Below, in pieces: positions 1 to 14,739 of a stretch of 64,000 bases of DNA. The stretch covers positions 48,685,249-48,749,248 of the forward strand of contig OZ038423.1 in assembly GCA_964036155.1 (NCBI GenBank), given 5' to 3'. The notes beneath the pieces were generated by a model. The model searched no databases, was not told the DNA's origin, and worked only from the letters and a program-made list of their open reading frames with translations. The DNA comes from Diploscapter coronatus (lineage: Eukaryota; Nematoda; Chromadorea; Rhabditida; Rhabditidae). A program made the translations under genes and the position numbers. How positions within the stretch are numbered: position 1 is the first letter of the stretch; every line of letters starts with the position of its first letter.

Positions 1-75
1 GTTGTTATCAAGGGTCAAGATTCACTTGTTTATAATTCATTACTTGAGACATATTTGAATATTTGATTTTTTCAG

Positions 76-3000
76 TCTGATCCATCACCTGAAGTCTGTG
101 TTGGAGTTGATTGAGGACTTCCTGCATCCATCCAACCATGGAGATCACTCCCAGTACCTGCTCAGCTTCATTCAAAAGTAGGCAATTTTCGAAAGCTTGA
201 ATATTTATCTTTTGAGAAATTTATAGTTGCTCAATGAGCTACTAGTATTAAATATTCTGAAAAATTTAAGAAATTCTGAAGCATGGAAAATCTTTAAATT
301 GCTCATTTTGCAGATTCTCGCACAACGTGGTTTTGCGAGTGAAGCGCGAGCGGAACGAGAAGTCGAATAAACCCAAGACCACCAACAAAATTCCACCTGA
401 AATGAGACTTACTCAGGTATTCTAAAACTACTTTTAGGCTTCACAGAAATTTATAATCTAATTCATTTTTATTCAAAGTGTTACGGTTTTCTTTTTCTAT
501 TCAGTCGAAAAATAATTCTCTCAAAATTTAGGAAAAAATGGTTCCAGAATTATATTTATATTTCAGAAACATCTCGATGAATTGGCGGAATTGTTCGTTC
601 CCTCGCTCAAACTGGCCATTTTCACGAAAGTCCGCAATGAATTTGTCAGTCCGATCTACAGAAATTTCGGAAGCTTCGCGCCGAAAATCATCATCCCTGC
701 TGTTCTGGAAATGTAAGATTTTTAATTTAAATAAAATAGATACTCTTTACGAAAAATTTATTTGAAAGAGAACTGAGTCGGTTTTTCATTGAATCATTTT
801 TGGAGAAAAACATCCTATTTTTAGGGTTTACCCAGCTCTGGAAACATTGACCGAGCCCCACCGCTTGATTCAATCTTTGACAGTCTTGTTGGGAGTCCTC
901 ATTCCACTCGTCCGAGATCAACCCGATGCGCAAGGAAGATCGATGCGAATTCACGCGGTCACTCTGCTCAACCAGCTTTTGCCCGGACTCGACAGAAACG
1001 ACATCGCCAAATGCATGGCTACTTATCAGGTGATTTTTGGATTTGCATATGATAATTTTTGCCCACCTAAATACAATATCATTTTTCTATTTTCATTTTG
1101 TCTGTGATGAGGCAATATTTGAAACACTTTTCTATAAAAATGCAATTATTCAGTCAGTAATAGCTGCTGTTTTTCTCATTTATTTTATTCGGTTAAGTGG
1201 GAGATAGGAACGTAGTTTTTTCCTAAAATACCGAATTTTAGATGGACTTTTAAAAGTTGAATTTCAGCTGGCGGGTGTTCTCTTGAACCTGGTGATCCTC
1301 GTTGATTGCTCAGATGCGGTGCATTTGCGGGACGATCTGACTGAAGAGGAGAGAGAACTCTGCTCGGCAACTGCCAACTTTGAGAGCATCATCACCATGA
1401 TAATTGATAGGTGAGAGGTTTTGACTTGTTAAATTAGGTTTCTTTCTGTCATTACAGGAGCGAGTTTCGTTCTTGCTATGGAAACACTTGAAACCTAATT
1501 CAACCACATTTTGCAAGCGATAGTTTTTGATGGAAAGCCATTTTTATTTTTGCAAGTTCGGCCAACAGAACACTCAACGTTTTTGTAATAAAGCTGCAAA
1601 GAAATTTGGAAGCTATGTTTGAATTTTTTTTTTCTCTGAAGTCTCATAAAAAATGATCAAAAGCCTAAAACATGAAATTTTCAGGATGTTCACGATGCTG
1701 ATCGACTGCGGTCAGTCTGCTTCATCCTCGGGATTACATTCCGGAATTTCGACCAAGGAGACCCTCAACTTGGAGGACTCCATTCTCCACCGAGGCACGA
1801 TCTCCGTCTACAGAGCCATCTGCAGGAATACGGGATCCGCGCTTTTCAAGGTAGCGGTTTTGCTAGTTTCACTTTTTCCTTCTGTAAACATCGAACTCGT
1901 CATTTTACTAGTTTCATCTATGAAATTACATTTAAAAAAAAAAGCTTATTTTAATTTTTTTTAATAAAAATTGATGTTTCATGAAAACAAAAAGAATGGA
2001 ACAATCTTAAAAATTTAATGGAAACAAGCCCTACTGTCTTTGTACGAAAATAACAACATTTTGAAAAATTAGGTAGCCGCCGACCTCGTTTATAATTTCG
2101 TGGTAGAGAACGTCTACGACAGCAAGACTTGTGCTGATGCGGTAGCCGACTTGATCCATGTCACGGTTAAGGTAAAACTAATTGTTTAATTCTCATCTTT
2201 CTGAAAATTAAAACTGCCTTTTTTCAGTCAAGCCCGGAAACTCAGTTCAAAAGATTCATGAAGCTGATCCTCGATAGGCTCCAATCTGTGATGACTCGTG
2301 AGCTTTTTTACCTTTATTTTTGAAAGATTTAAATTTGAATCTACTTGAAATTTTATAGCGCTGAATCCACCAATTGCTCTCAAGTTACTAAATTTGGCAG
2401 AAAATTTTAACATTTAAAAATGCTTTTATTGTTTCAGCGGAAGTTTACCTGGAAGAGAAAGTGGACTTTAACGTGATTTGGTGGATGACGATGGCTAGCA
2501 GAGTGGTGAAAGTCACCGGCAAAACTCTCGTCGACAACTGGGACGAGGTCAAGAAAATGCTCGATTTGGTGAGTTCTATTATTTTGTCATTTAGAAAGTT
2601 CGTACTTTTCACTAATCTACTACAAGATGACGAATCTTCAAAATGTTTTTATTCTGTTTTTAAACGAATCGCTTCTTTTATAGAGGGCCCTCTCTCTCTC
2701 TCTCCCTCTATTATCAAATATAGTAAATTCGGCCTATCATTGATAATAATTGAAACATATTCAAATTATTCCATTTTTAGGTGATGCCTCTCATGAAATG
2801 CTCTCAAGCGGCAGAAAAGACGACCAAAATCATGGACAATGTTCTGGAGGCACTCACTTCGGTCTACCTAGTTGTCGGAGTTAACAGGTCAACTATTTGG
2901 ATTCTCGATAAAAAATAATAGTTTTGAGTGTGTACAATTTTTCTTGGAGAATTTTTCCTGTTTCCAGGAGCTAATGTGAATCCCTTTTGATGTTTAGAAA

Positions 3001-6000
3001 TAAAGCATTTTCTTTTCAGACGAGCCCAATTTGATCAACCTCTGGAGCAGTACCTCCCGATTCGGCACTGGGCCAATCACCTCGACAAAAAGACCTACAA
3101 ACCTGTCTGGAATATACCGACAAACGAGAGCATCCAGCGAGCAGAACAAGTGTTTAAGGGCTACGTCATGCCCCACATTGAGGCACTCAAAACGCCGGAG
3201 GGAAGGGACAAGTAGGATCCTCTTATTTATTAGGCAACATTCTCCTTGTGAATTATCGATGGAAATTTCTATTCATTATAGAGAAATTTGAAACATATAG
3301 TTTTTTTTTTCAAAATTCCTTGTAATACTTCTTTAGAAAAAAACACGACTTCTAAAAACCTCAAAATAACGAGGAAAGTTGAATACTCTTTCATAATTTT
3401 AAAGAAAATAGAAACTTCCTCAAATTCTAATTTTCCAGACGCGAAATCCTGCATCGTTTGTTGGTGATTCGTCACGCGGTGAACGGCGCCTCATTTTCCT
3501 TGCCGATGCTCGAAGGACCCGACGTGCCATTGTCTGAATCCCCCGTGCACCACTGGGACGAGTCAGCTGTCATCAGGACCAAGGATATGCCCGGTATTTT
3601 TTAAAATTTTTATCTTGAAATATTTTCAACAGGCGAAACGTGGCGAGGGAATTATTTTACAATGTTTTCTGATGATATCATAAAAGTTGGCAAATTATTT
3701 AGTTAAAAACTATATGGAAATTGGAGATTTTTTCAAGTGTTTCAGAGGTTTCGATATTGAATTTGTAAACTTTATAATAATAAGAATGCACTGAGATCTT
3801 GTAAGAGTACATGAAAAGAAAGATATTCCGAAAACTACATTTACAGAAATGTCCCTGGATGGGAAACACATCCGCCAGTCGATGTTCGACTGCGTGAAGC
3901 CGTTGATGGACTATTTGTTGCGAACGACTGAGGACGACTACAAGTCGATTCACGAGGCCGTGCACCTACTGCATCAACTCGTTTCCAATCGAGGGTTGGA
4001 TAAGGTTTGATGATGATTTTTTGTTTTTTTTTTTTTTCGAATTATACTTTTTAAAATTTTTGAATGTATAGTTCCATAAGATTTTATTTATCTTTTCTAA
4101 AAATTCAGACTTTTGAAAGCTTTATGGAAAAAAGCTATTTATACAATAGAATAATGAAGCTCTATATTTTGAAGAATTAAAATTTTGTAAGTTTCACAGT
4201 TACTTGATAAGAAAAGCTGTCAGAAAAAGTCGCTAGTTTTGCGTGCGGGGGGAATTGGAGAACGAAATAACTAAATTTCCAGGGCCAACATCAGCAAATG
4301 CTGCAGAACTACCGCGTGACGAAAATGGCGCTGACGGACAAAGTCTCGGGCAACAAGTTCAACATCGACTTGCTTGCCGAGGAGTTCATTTCACTGCTTC
4401 ATAAGGTTGCTTTTACTCACCAGTTCTAGAAACTTAGTGCGCAATGCTAAAAATGAAAATTGAAAAGTGATCAATTTTTTCGAAACATATAAGTTAAAAA
4501 ACTCTATTTCGTATTGTTGAAAATAATAGAATTAAAAAAAAGATTAATTTTTGACTCTTCTGAAACATAAGGAATTTGTAATTTTCAGAAAAGAATCATC
4601 ACCAAGTCGGGCTACATCTTCAAACAGCAGCACATGGAATTCTACGATATGCTCATCGATGTTTCTACCAGTCATTACAGTCAGGTAATTCGAATATTCA
4701 ACTTACCATTTCAAGAAAATACTAATTTATAAACAGTAATATAGGTTAAAGTAGGTTCTAGACTAAATAGATGAAATTTTGCGATAATTGATTTAGCATT
4801 TTGAGTATTTTTGAATGCTTCAATCTTTTAGAATCGCCAACGCGCCCAGTCCGTCCTCCAAGCAGCCCTGCGTGAACATCCCTATTCCTACAAGAAAGTC
4901 CTCGACAGGATTCTTGGATACTTGGACCCCAGCAGCAATGCGACGCATGAACAGTTGAAGGTAGAGTATTTTTTAATGTAATAAATCAGTTCATATCATT
5001 CCTATCCATAGTCTCATTTTAGATTTCTTATCCTAGTGTTATTAGTTTCCTTCAACGCTTGAAAATAAGCAATTTTTAGGGTGCTCTCTACATGTTGGTG
5101 GATGGAAGACGTGCTGCAATCGTACTCAGAATGGACTATGAATCGCAGGTAAATATTTTCTTTATGAGTGAAAATCTTAATAACGTCATTTATTCCAATT
5201 TTATCTAAATTGCGAAAATTTATAAAGTTGCTGTGATTACTTGAAACATTTTCTACGGATCAAACTTTTATCATTTCTAAATTGAAAAATCGCCTAAAAA
5301 TTTGAATAACATTTGAATACATTCGTTTCTGCTCAAAGACATTTTTCGCAATTTTTCAGCTGAAAATCTGGCCTGCAATCGTCCGCACGAGGCACAGTGA
5401 CAAGCCGAGCATCATTTCCCTGCTCGATTTGGCCCAAAACACCATCGTCGAGAATTACGAGAGCTACAGGATGAAATATGAGGCAAGTTTCAGAAAATAT
5501 TCATTATTACTAATTTAAAATTACTGCATTCGCAATCTGGCACTTTCTGGAAAAAATGAAAAATAATTTGATCATTTCTAGCTCAGTCAGTATATGATTT
5601 TGATTCTTTTAAAATTTCTAAGTTTGGACTTAAAAGACCTAGCTTTTTCAGATTCCCGATGCGGTTCGTGAAGCTGTGAAAGGTCTGTTGGAGGTGAAAG
5701 AAGCGAGCCCCGTGAACGCGATTCGATCCTATCCGGACGACAAATCCATCGAGGAGAACAAGGACAACATCGAGAAACTTTACCAGAAAATGAAGAGGTT
5801 TGACATAATGTTTACTTTTTCCTTCAGAACACTGAATTAAAACTAATGTAAATTGAAGATATCTGATTATTCTTGAAACTTATTTTAGTCATGAATTTAT
5901 TTTATTTCGAATACATTACTTAAGCTATACGAGATTACCAATATTTTGGATAGAAGATGTGTTGAGTATTTTTGAAATAGTCCGAATCGAAGATATTTAG

Positions 6001-9000
6001 TATTTTCTGAAACATATTAAAATGCCATAATGACTTTGCAAGATAATAAATGATGCTATTTTCAGCGGCTACTACGAACTAGCGGATCGGCTGGTGACTT
6101 TGGCGCAAGACCCCTCCCTCCACTGGCGACACGTCGAAATGGCACATGGAATGCTGTCCATGCTCGTTAGAAGGCGAATGTTTAAGCTATTCTTAAAAAA
6201 TGTTTCGAATTCATCTCAATAATCTCTGAATTGATAGGACCAACCTCGTTTCAGAAAAAATGCATAACAATTCTATTTCCAGAGACGAGGCCTACCCCGA
6301 GGAGGCGGCCAAATTGTTCGTCCGCCTGCTCTGCCACGACGTCGTCAAAACAAGACGAATCGCCACGGCAGTGATGGCCAGTTGGCTCAGAATGAACAAG
6401 CCCAAGGTAGTCAAGAAGGAATACCAAGTTCCGTTCAAGGTGGGTTTCAAGAAACCATGAGTAAAATTGATAACAAGTCATTTTTTAATTTGGTGTGACA
6501 AATTTTTAAATTTCGGAAATTCACCAAATGTTTCAACTTTTTACATTGTTGATGGCATTTGTTAGATTCATAGTACGCTTCGACTTTAAAAGGAATCACA
6601 CCTTCATTTGATTCATCATCCTTATTTAATGAAAATAGTAACTAAAAACCCATAAAAATGAATTTCAGGACCCAAACACTGGCCCGGGTGCGGTGTGGCC
6701 TATTAAATACGGCATTCGAGACGACAACCGATGCATGATCTACGAGGAGGAAAGGCTGCCCAAGACGGATGACGAATGGAACAAATTCCAGTTTTGCGGC
6801 AAGCAGCACTGGGGACTCTACACTTGGCCGAAGAAACTCATGACGTGAGATTTTTGTAAATTTATTTTGTTTGCATTTCATATAATAACTATTCAAGTCT
6901 TTCTGGGATGCAATTTTATGCATAATTTCAATTTTTTTGATTTCTCACAACGTGCTCGTCAAATTAAATTTTATCCCCTTAACTGATTTTGAGATAATTG
7001 AAACGTCGAATTTTTTCATTCGAGATTGAAAAATGAGAAAATTTTTAAGCGATCAGGTCAATAAGGAACAATAGCCTAAATTATTCCTTGCTAAAGTTAA
7101 GCATTTTTGAAACTTATCTACAATATTTACAAAAAATTTCTAATTTTCAGGCACGCCCCACTTGGTGAGCAGACGAATCTGTGCCGTCCTCTGGAAGAAT
7201 TGAAACCGACTGAGGCCTACATCGCTAAGACTCTGATCGACCCGGAATTCGCTACCAGGTCAAATTTCTTACCTTCTGAATCACCACTTATTATTGGCGC
7301 GGAAAAAGAAATCACCGGGAACTAGATCATGCAGAGGGAATGCTTTAACTATGTCTCTAGCTCTCTTCGTTGAACAGACTATTTCGTCGTAGTAGGGTTG
7401 TCAGAGTCTGCTTGCCCCCGCTATGATTGAATAATCCCTTTTTGTGCTTTGGCGATAATCCTTATGATGTTGTAAGACATTTGGAAATTACACTTATTAA
7501 CTAGACATTAGAGATGATTTGAAATTCAAATATACAATGCTGAATTTTATTTCAGAATGAGAGGACTCTTCTCCGTTGAGGAAAAGAAGGAAGAGGCTTT
7601 CAATGCCATCAACTTCTCACTTTTCTATGTAAGCCTTTTAGATTTTTAAAACAACTAACTGCGAATAAATTGAATATTACTCCTTGTCATTTTTCCTTGC
7701 TAACTTGTGAAATCGGTTTATTTTCAGGGCTTATTCCGCGTATTCGGTGATCTCCTCGCTCCGACCTTCAAAGAGCACCTCGAGATTTTGCTCCTGAGCA
7801 AGAAGGTAATTTTCTGGAACTATGGGAATTGTCAAGTTCCTCTTCAATTGATAGTACCTTCATCATATCAAAAGCGCACTTCTTTTCGATACCTAATCTT
7901 TTCCAGCAAATATTCACAAGATGCTCTTTCACTGGTTAAAAATATCGTAACCAATTTGTGCTAATTTCAGGAGAGTGACGAGAAACTGGCTTCTGAAATG
8001 GTTGCGGGAATAGTGAATGGTTCAAAGCTGTGGCGCTGGGAGCGACAACACCATTTATGGACCTGGCTCGGACCCATGCTTTCCAGGGCATTTGAAACTG
8101 TAAAGGTAAGACAACTTATTGAAATTCTAAATTCAAATGTTTTCCAAAATTTGATAAAGAACCAGGATTTTCGGTAAATTACTCGTCGAGCGCTTTATAT
8201 TTGTTCATCAGTTGTTTTGAAATCATTACTTTAAAAATGTACAAAAGGCTTTCTGGAATAGTTCTGTTTCAGTTTACTCCACTAATTTTTCTATTCACGT
8301 ACCATTACTAGTCATTTTCTATCTGAAGATCAAAATGTCTAAGGTTGAATTCGAATTTTAGGAAGACGGTCTGCGCAACTGGGGAGTGTGCGTCGCTACG
8401 ATTTGCGGCAACTCTGAGCCCCGCCTCCTCAAGCCATTCCTCGATCTGCTCTTCTCGCTCCTTACAAGACCAGTGGAAAACGCCTTCGCTGCGAGCGCGT
8501 AGGTTTCAGACATTTTTACTGATTATTTTCAGTTTACATCATTGAAAACATGAATTTCACCCTCAATTCCCTTTTCTTGTCAGATCTATAAACATTTTTA
8601 AAAAATGATCTACTATTGCTATCTTATATCTATGAATTTTTTTTCTAAAAAATGTTATTGGTTTGCAGCCGTCTCTTCCTGGCACAGAGTGCGATGTGTC
8701 AATTCGAGTGGCGCGGGATGGAGTTATGGTCGCGAATGTTCGAACTCCTCAAAACCAGCCCTGTTTCCCAATACGCTAATCAGCGTGAACGGATCGCAGT
8801 CACATTCTCATCGATCACGTGGTACGACATCTCATCGCTGTACGTGTCGCCTAACGTCCCAAGCACGCTGAGACCAATCAGGACGAGTGACGTCATCGCG
8901 CTCTATGACGAGTTGGTGAGAATGGTTTTCTTGTGAATATTCTCAACGTACAGATGACAGTTAATTTACTTCAAAATATCGAATTTTATATGAATTTTGT

Positions 9001-11447
9001 TGAAACTTACTCGAAAGGTTGTGTTCAAAACACCAGCACGCGACAATATTGTTCATATTTTTCACTATTTGAAAATTTGTGAAACAATTTTTTGCGGATG
9101 TTAATTTTATTCCTTCAGCTGATCCAATGCTGGGATGATTTGCGTCTCCAAGAGGCCTGCGAAGTACCGAATACTATCAATGGAAATGCCATGGATACGG
9201 TAATTATTTGCATTACTATTTAGTATCTTCTAGTTCAACTAAAATCTTATTAAACTAGTTACTTTTTCAGATTTTTTGAAACCTACATTTTTAAATAATT
9301 AATTTTTGACAAAGAAAATTATTTCAGACCCCAGACTCCGAGGTGAAAAAGTCATCTCGTTTGGCGTTGAAGACGGTCGCTTCGTATGCATTCCAGGTAT
9401 TTTTCAAACATTTTAAGAATTTTAGGACACTTTTGAAAAGCTTATTTTTCAGGCCCTCGGTCAATCGTATGTCGCCTTCCCGCCGTCGATAATTCGTCTT
9501 ATCCCCCTCTTCTGTCACTATTCTAATGATGTTGGGTAAGAAAATTCAGCTTTTAAGATTTTAGGTTAGCTTAAAATAGAATTTGCACTTTTCTGCAGAA
9601 CCAATACCAAATCTCAATTTTCTAGAATTCCATTTTGTACCGCATTTTGTTACTTCCTTCGAAAATAATAGCGACGCGCTATATTTTGCGACTAACTTGA
9701 TTACTTCATTGGTTGCCATAGTTATAAAGATAAGAGCATTCGATAGAGTTTGTAGGCAAGGTAATTCAAAATATCACTAGGTTTAATAAAATTTTATCAA
9801 TTTTCGAATACGTTTTAGGACAATATTTATCGATTTTTTTTTATTTTTAAATTTTGATAACATAGCTGAATTGAGAATTTGCCTAAAATTAAGATCCTAA
9901 AATTTCAGGGATGAAGAATTGTCGCGAGCTTGTTCGGGAGTGACCAGTGAAGTTCAGTCGGTGCTCGTCACCGAGCAAAATGGGTCCGCGGTGGTCGCTC
10001 TGTTCAAACAGGTACAATTTTATATTTTTCAATCTGAGCCGACGAAAAGTTCTTTCTTCAAATTCGTAATTCTAATATTGTTATCGATACCTCCAGCCAA
10101 GGCTTAATTCACCATTGGTAGAAATTTTCGACTAGTTTTAAAAATTCCTGAAACAATTCATTTTCAACTATTCCTAAAAATACAACGAACGTCGAGTTTC
10201 AGTTGACGACCTCAGCCTGCTGGTGGAAAACTAAGGTAGTGATGGTGCGAATGGCGAAGATCATGATCTTTTCCAATTTCTTCGTATTCGGTCACTATCG
10301 AGATGAAATCGGTAAATTTTAACTACTACTTTTCGCTTATATTTAAATCTACCATTAAGAATGCTCTTTATCCTTGTTTCAACATTTTTGAAATATAACG
10401 AATCAGAAATATTTTCGTTCTAGCGATGTGATCGTCTTCTCTTTAGAACTAGTGGAGTTCACATAAAAATCCACATTTTCCTTCCAATAATTTGTCTATT
10501 TTTCGGAAAGATAATTTTGTAAAGAATAAAATCAATAATTTTCATATTTTCAGGCTCGATTCTGGTCTCCCTCCTGTCCGACTGTCAGATCGAGGTTCGG
10601 GAGGAAGCGGCAAGAACTTTCTCCGGCCTGACTCAATCGGGATTCTTCGAAGTCACTCCACAGCTCATTGTAAGCTTTTTTCATTTCTAAATTTCCATAT
10701 TAAACTTGCAAACATTTTCTTATTTATTTTTCAAGGAAAATGCTATGCCAACTATTTCATATAATTCAATATTGAAATTTAAAAATTTCTGAATAAATTA
10801 TTTGCTATAGACATTCTTGGACTTTAGGAAACTTTCGGCACTTTCACTCGTTCCGACTCTCCCTTGGAGCGTCACGGCGGAGTGCTGGGTCTGGGAGCGA
10901 TCGTCCTTGCTTTCCCCTACACCGTACCAAGATTCCTTCCCGACGTCCTCATGCGACTCTGCAAGTTCGCTTCGGCGCCTCATCCGATAAGAGTAGGTTT
11001 CCAGAAATTCCTTATAATATTGATTCTCTGTTGACGATATTCAGCGTAAATTTTATAATCCTAAACTTGATTGAAACATTTTCAATCGTTTCTGATATGT
11101 TTTAGAGGAAATCAAATAGAATACAAATGAAATAGGGGATATTGTGATTCTTGCTTTTTGGTTTGAAAATTTAGCAACTATACCTAATAATGAAATAATG
11201 ATTCCCGGTTTTGCATCCATATTTACTTTCAAAATTTTTCACACAACAGATGGATGATAAAAATATATTCTAAATTCAACAAAAATCGCTAGTTGTTATT
11301 TTTTATTTTCAGGATACGGTGAAAAAGGCGTTGGCTGAGTTCAAGCGAACACACCAGGACTCCTGGCGCGAGCATCAGGCCGAGTTCACTGAGGACCAGC
11401 TAATGGTGCTCAGGGATCTGCTCGTATCGCCTAACTACTATGTCTAG
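76..11447 (+). CDS. PSME4: Proteasome activator complex subunit 4 (PA200/BLM10), 5' end missing
   Basis: About 36 exons were joined by eye into one frame giving ~1,515 residues; human PA200 has about 1,843, so the N-terminal few hundred residues lie upstream of the window. Family landmarks include [13 protein letters not shown] (exon at ~825-1029), SLLP-type HEAT-like helical repeats throughout, the segment [11 protein letters not shown] near 6700, and the C-terminal block ending VSPNYYV. PA200 is a single-chain HEAT-repeat ring that caps the 20S proteasome, mainly in the nucleus; its last three residues (hydrophobic-Tyr-X, here YYV; YYA in vertebrates) insert into the alpha-ring pocket and open the gate. 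The BLM10 C-terminal domain spans roughly the last four exons. Stop TAG is at 11445-11447 and an AATAAA lies at 11465. Intron density is very high and most longer introns carry a TGAAACAT-like word. I see no break in the visible part. Confidence 0.93.
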
Positions 11448-12909
11448 AAGGTTATATTTTTTAAAATAAAAATTACTTGAAATTTATTTCAAATAATGGT
11501 AGAATCGACAGATTTTCTTTCACTAATGTTCTAGGAACATTGCGTCATTTTTAATTAATAATTTAAAGAAAACGTTTGATGAACTACTTATTAGAGTTTT
11601 TATATTTTTAAATAAGTTTAGCAGAAAATTAGTACAAGTTCCACTATTTTTTGAACATGATAAAATTGCAGTATCCATTCGAATAACAATACCATTAATG
11701 GACCTCAAATGTTACGACACAAGAATTAATTTTCAGAAAGCCACCCCCCACCCATCAAAATCTGTCCTCAGCCCGGTGTCAACCCCATCAAGTCGAACAA
11801 TAATTTCTTTGAAAAATCTCCCTCTCGTAAGGTGCTGTGCGCGAATTTTCTTTCATCTCTTTCAACTTTTTATCAAATCCAAATAATTTGAAATTTCGGA
11901 CTTTCTATCACAAGTTTTCTTCTGAAACTCTATTCTTTGCTCATTTTAACATGCTTTATTGTTTTCTATTCGTAGATTTTTTTCTAAAATTTGAAATTAT
12001 TCGTGCAGAAAATTTAGTACTCAATAGCAGTATTTTCATCTCGGTAGAAAATTTTGATGAAATAATTTTTCTTTTGTAAAGTGAAAAATATAGTCTGGAT
12101 CAAAATTTATGATATTCTTTAGATTTTTAAAAGTAATTGCAAAGAACTTTGTCATATGAATTTTCCCACACAACTTTAAAAGTTAAATTTTTATAGTATG
12201 GCAAATTTTCAGCACAAATCCTACAAAATGATTTCATTTCAATTCACCTTTAAGTAACCTTTACAAGCCAAGTGCACTCATTTTCTGATAATCTTCACCT
12301 CCTTTTTTTAAGTTCGATGTCATTTTTTTCAAAATTGAAATTTCAGAATTTCTACAGAAAAACTTGAAATTTCATAAAAATAGCATTTTTATCTTCGCCA
12401 GAATAATATATTTTCAATATAAAATTTCCCCTTCGTTCACGTGTATTTTTGGGTTTTTATTGTCTCTCAAAATTTAAGAAAATCATAAGATTTCTAGAAA
12501 TTACTATAATGCTCCTGCAATGAAATGAGCCTTATCTGGTTAGTTTTATTCCGACTTTTAAGACTTTCAAAAATAGACCAAGTCTTTGAATTCTTTTGGT
12601 CTACCATTTAGATTTTATCGTGTATTTTATGAAATTGGTAAAAGTGTAAAAAACATGATATTTTATCGCTCTTTGGGTCCTTTTCTTCGCTCGATTTAAC
12701 GAGCCTTTCATGAAGCGTCATTTAGGTTAAGCTCGTTGGTTAAAATTGATGTTTTTCTATCTCGAACCCGTGATTTTCTAGATCATCAACAGATAAATAA
12801 AGCAATGCCATTTTTGATTTATTGATTTTTGGCGATAACATTGGCTGAAGACCATAGTCGATGCTTTTCAATTTTCAGATTTTATTTGAAAATTCAACTT
12901 GTTTCAGAG
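11448..12909. other. Intergenic region downstream of PSME4
   Basis: AT-rich sequence with an AATAAA at 11465-11470 that probably ends the PSME4 transcript. A short open stretch at 11698-11886 (Ser/Pro-rich) follows a TTTTCAG but has no donor and no recognisable family; I treat it as chance. An acceptor-like GTTTCAG at 12901-12907 lies two bases before the ATG of the next gene and may be a trans-splice site. Nothing else is recognised. Confidence 0.5.
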
Positions 12910-14285
12910 ATGGAAAACCTCGCCTACAAACTGCGAGCTTGGCTGGCGATAGTTATGCTTCAGGTACTTCTAACATTTTTTATTTCTAAGCGAACCATTT
13001 TTTCTAAATATTTAAATCAGGCTGCCGGCACAATTTTCCTCTGCTATACAACGTCAAAAGGGTCAACACACTTCACAAAGCCTGCTTGGGAAAGTTCCAG
13101 AATTCATGCCCACTCTGTCGCTATTCTCTTGGTGATACGGTAAAATAGACTGCATTCGATAAATGCTATCCAAAGAGACCATAACCAGCCTGTAACATCC
13201 AATTGGCAAAATAAACTAACTCACTAAAAATTGAAACGTAACTAAGAATAATGCGCAAAATTTATTCAATATTGATCATTTATTGAAAATAACCTTCAAT
13301 AGATGAAAAAGGAGATCACTTTATTACAAATAGGGTCTCTAAGCTCCGCCCCTTTGCAAAAATGCGTTTGTGGTAGAAAGGTGGTAGTTTGAAACCAAAA
13401 ATTTGGGAAAGAAATGCCCTCCAAACTCAAAATGTCATTTTAAAAAATCCACCTCTAAATCGCTAATAAACTTGATCAGATTGTTCTCTATCAAAAATCA
13501 GGTCAAAATCTCGGCACACAACTACGCACAAGCAATATCTCATTTGCGAAATTGTGCTTATTTTGGGCGACGAATTTTTGCATTTTTCGGAGTGGGAATT
13601 TCTATTTTTTACTTTTCATCACAAATCTTATCTACAGATCAGTTCATCTTTCCGTTCAAAAAATTTACTCCGAAGCGCAATTTGGCAAACCGCTTAAGGA
13701 CCCTGACTACAAAGCAATCAGACATATGAAAATTCGAAACATACCAAACTTAATACAATAATAAGATAAACTCAAATTGCTTATCCTAGATCTATTCTAA
13801 TGCTCTACTTTGAATCTGAACCTCTCCACTTGTGCCATATTCTTTGCTCAGTTCTATCGGCTCTTCATACGGCTTCTGAAATGCTCATTTTCGGGTCCAT
13901 GAAATACGGTCTCGCCAATATGAGCAGTATCGCTTTGAACTGTGAGTTGAAATCACTGATTTTCAGAATTTATGTTCTGAGATGTTAAAAGTATGTCCAC
14001 GTCATCGTTTAAAATTGTCTTTTCTGAATTTATATTTGGAAAGAGTCGATTTCACTAAATTTAGTGCTAACTGGTCTAATAATGCTTGGCTCCTATAACT
14101 CATTACTGGATGAGCAGATAACTGCGAAACACAAAAAGAAAAAGGTACTCTATTTATTTAAAGAAGGAATTTTATGAAATGGTTCTTTCTAGGGAAGAAT
14201 TTTTGCGTCTCATTACATGGAGGGCGACTTGCTTGATCCGCCCAGCAATGACGCGACGGTTAACGAATTGAAGAAACAAAAATGA
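12910..14285 (+). CDS. Tentative TMEM205-like multi-pass membrane protein, frame problematic
   Basis: Proposed exons: 12910-12963 (ATG two bases after GTTTCAG), 13021 to about 13139, about 13501-13761, about 13770-13941, 14065-14144 and 14193-14285. The block KPLKDPDYKAIRHMKIR near 13690 resembles the KDPKYSALRQNFFR block of TMEM205, and the preceding and following hydrophobic segments (13580-13650, 13815-13930) sit where TMEM205 has membrane helices. The 3' exons join cleanly (phase 1, then phase 0) into a Lys-rich tail ending ELKKQK. Two joins fail: the second exon seems to change frame near 13060, and no GT donor exists between 13660 and 13770 although the next homologous block is in another frame. 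Either a noncanonical splice or a sequence error is present, or this is a decaying copy. TMEM205 proteins are membrane proteins of secretory vesicles. The family call is weak. Confidence 0.35.
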
Positions 14286-14739
14286 CATTTCTCCTGTACA
14301 AGTCAAATTTTTTGTAAAAATGTCTTTATATGTAAGTTACAAACTTTCGTAGTCTAGGATGTTTCAATTTCTCTTTTGATTTTATCTCTCAACAACGTAC
14401 GGATATCAACTTGCCATGATAAGCTTTATCCTAAAACCAAGTTTTCCTTGATCTCTTTGCTTTGCGTTTTCATTGCTTCAAATGAAATATTTTATTTTAA
14501 ATGTCATGATAGAACTGAATCACCAATATGTACAGACATGGAATTTTCCTTGACAAACTGAAGATGATATGTGCGTCGAAAATGACAGAAAAAGAATCAA
14601 CTTCAATCAACCCAAATTTAATGCAGTGTTGAACAGCAATTTGTACGGAGAGTTTGATTGTTAGGCGAAAAATCGGCGGATTTTTCTCGAGGCACGAATT
14701 TAGTCGAGTTTTGCGAATAAATAAGTCAGTTTGTGGAGT
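14286..14739. other. Convergent intergenic spacer
   Basis: This 450-nt gap lies between the convergent 3' ends of the TMEM205-like gene and the minus-strand Pro/Ala-rich gene. It is AT-rich. I see no repeat, RNA gene or further exon in it. Confidence 0.5.
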
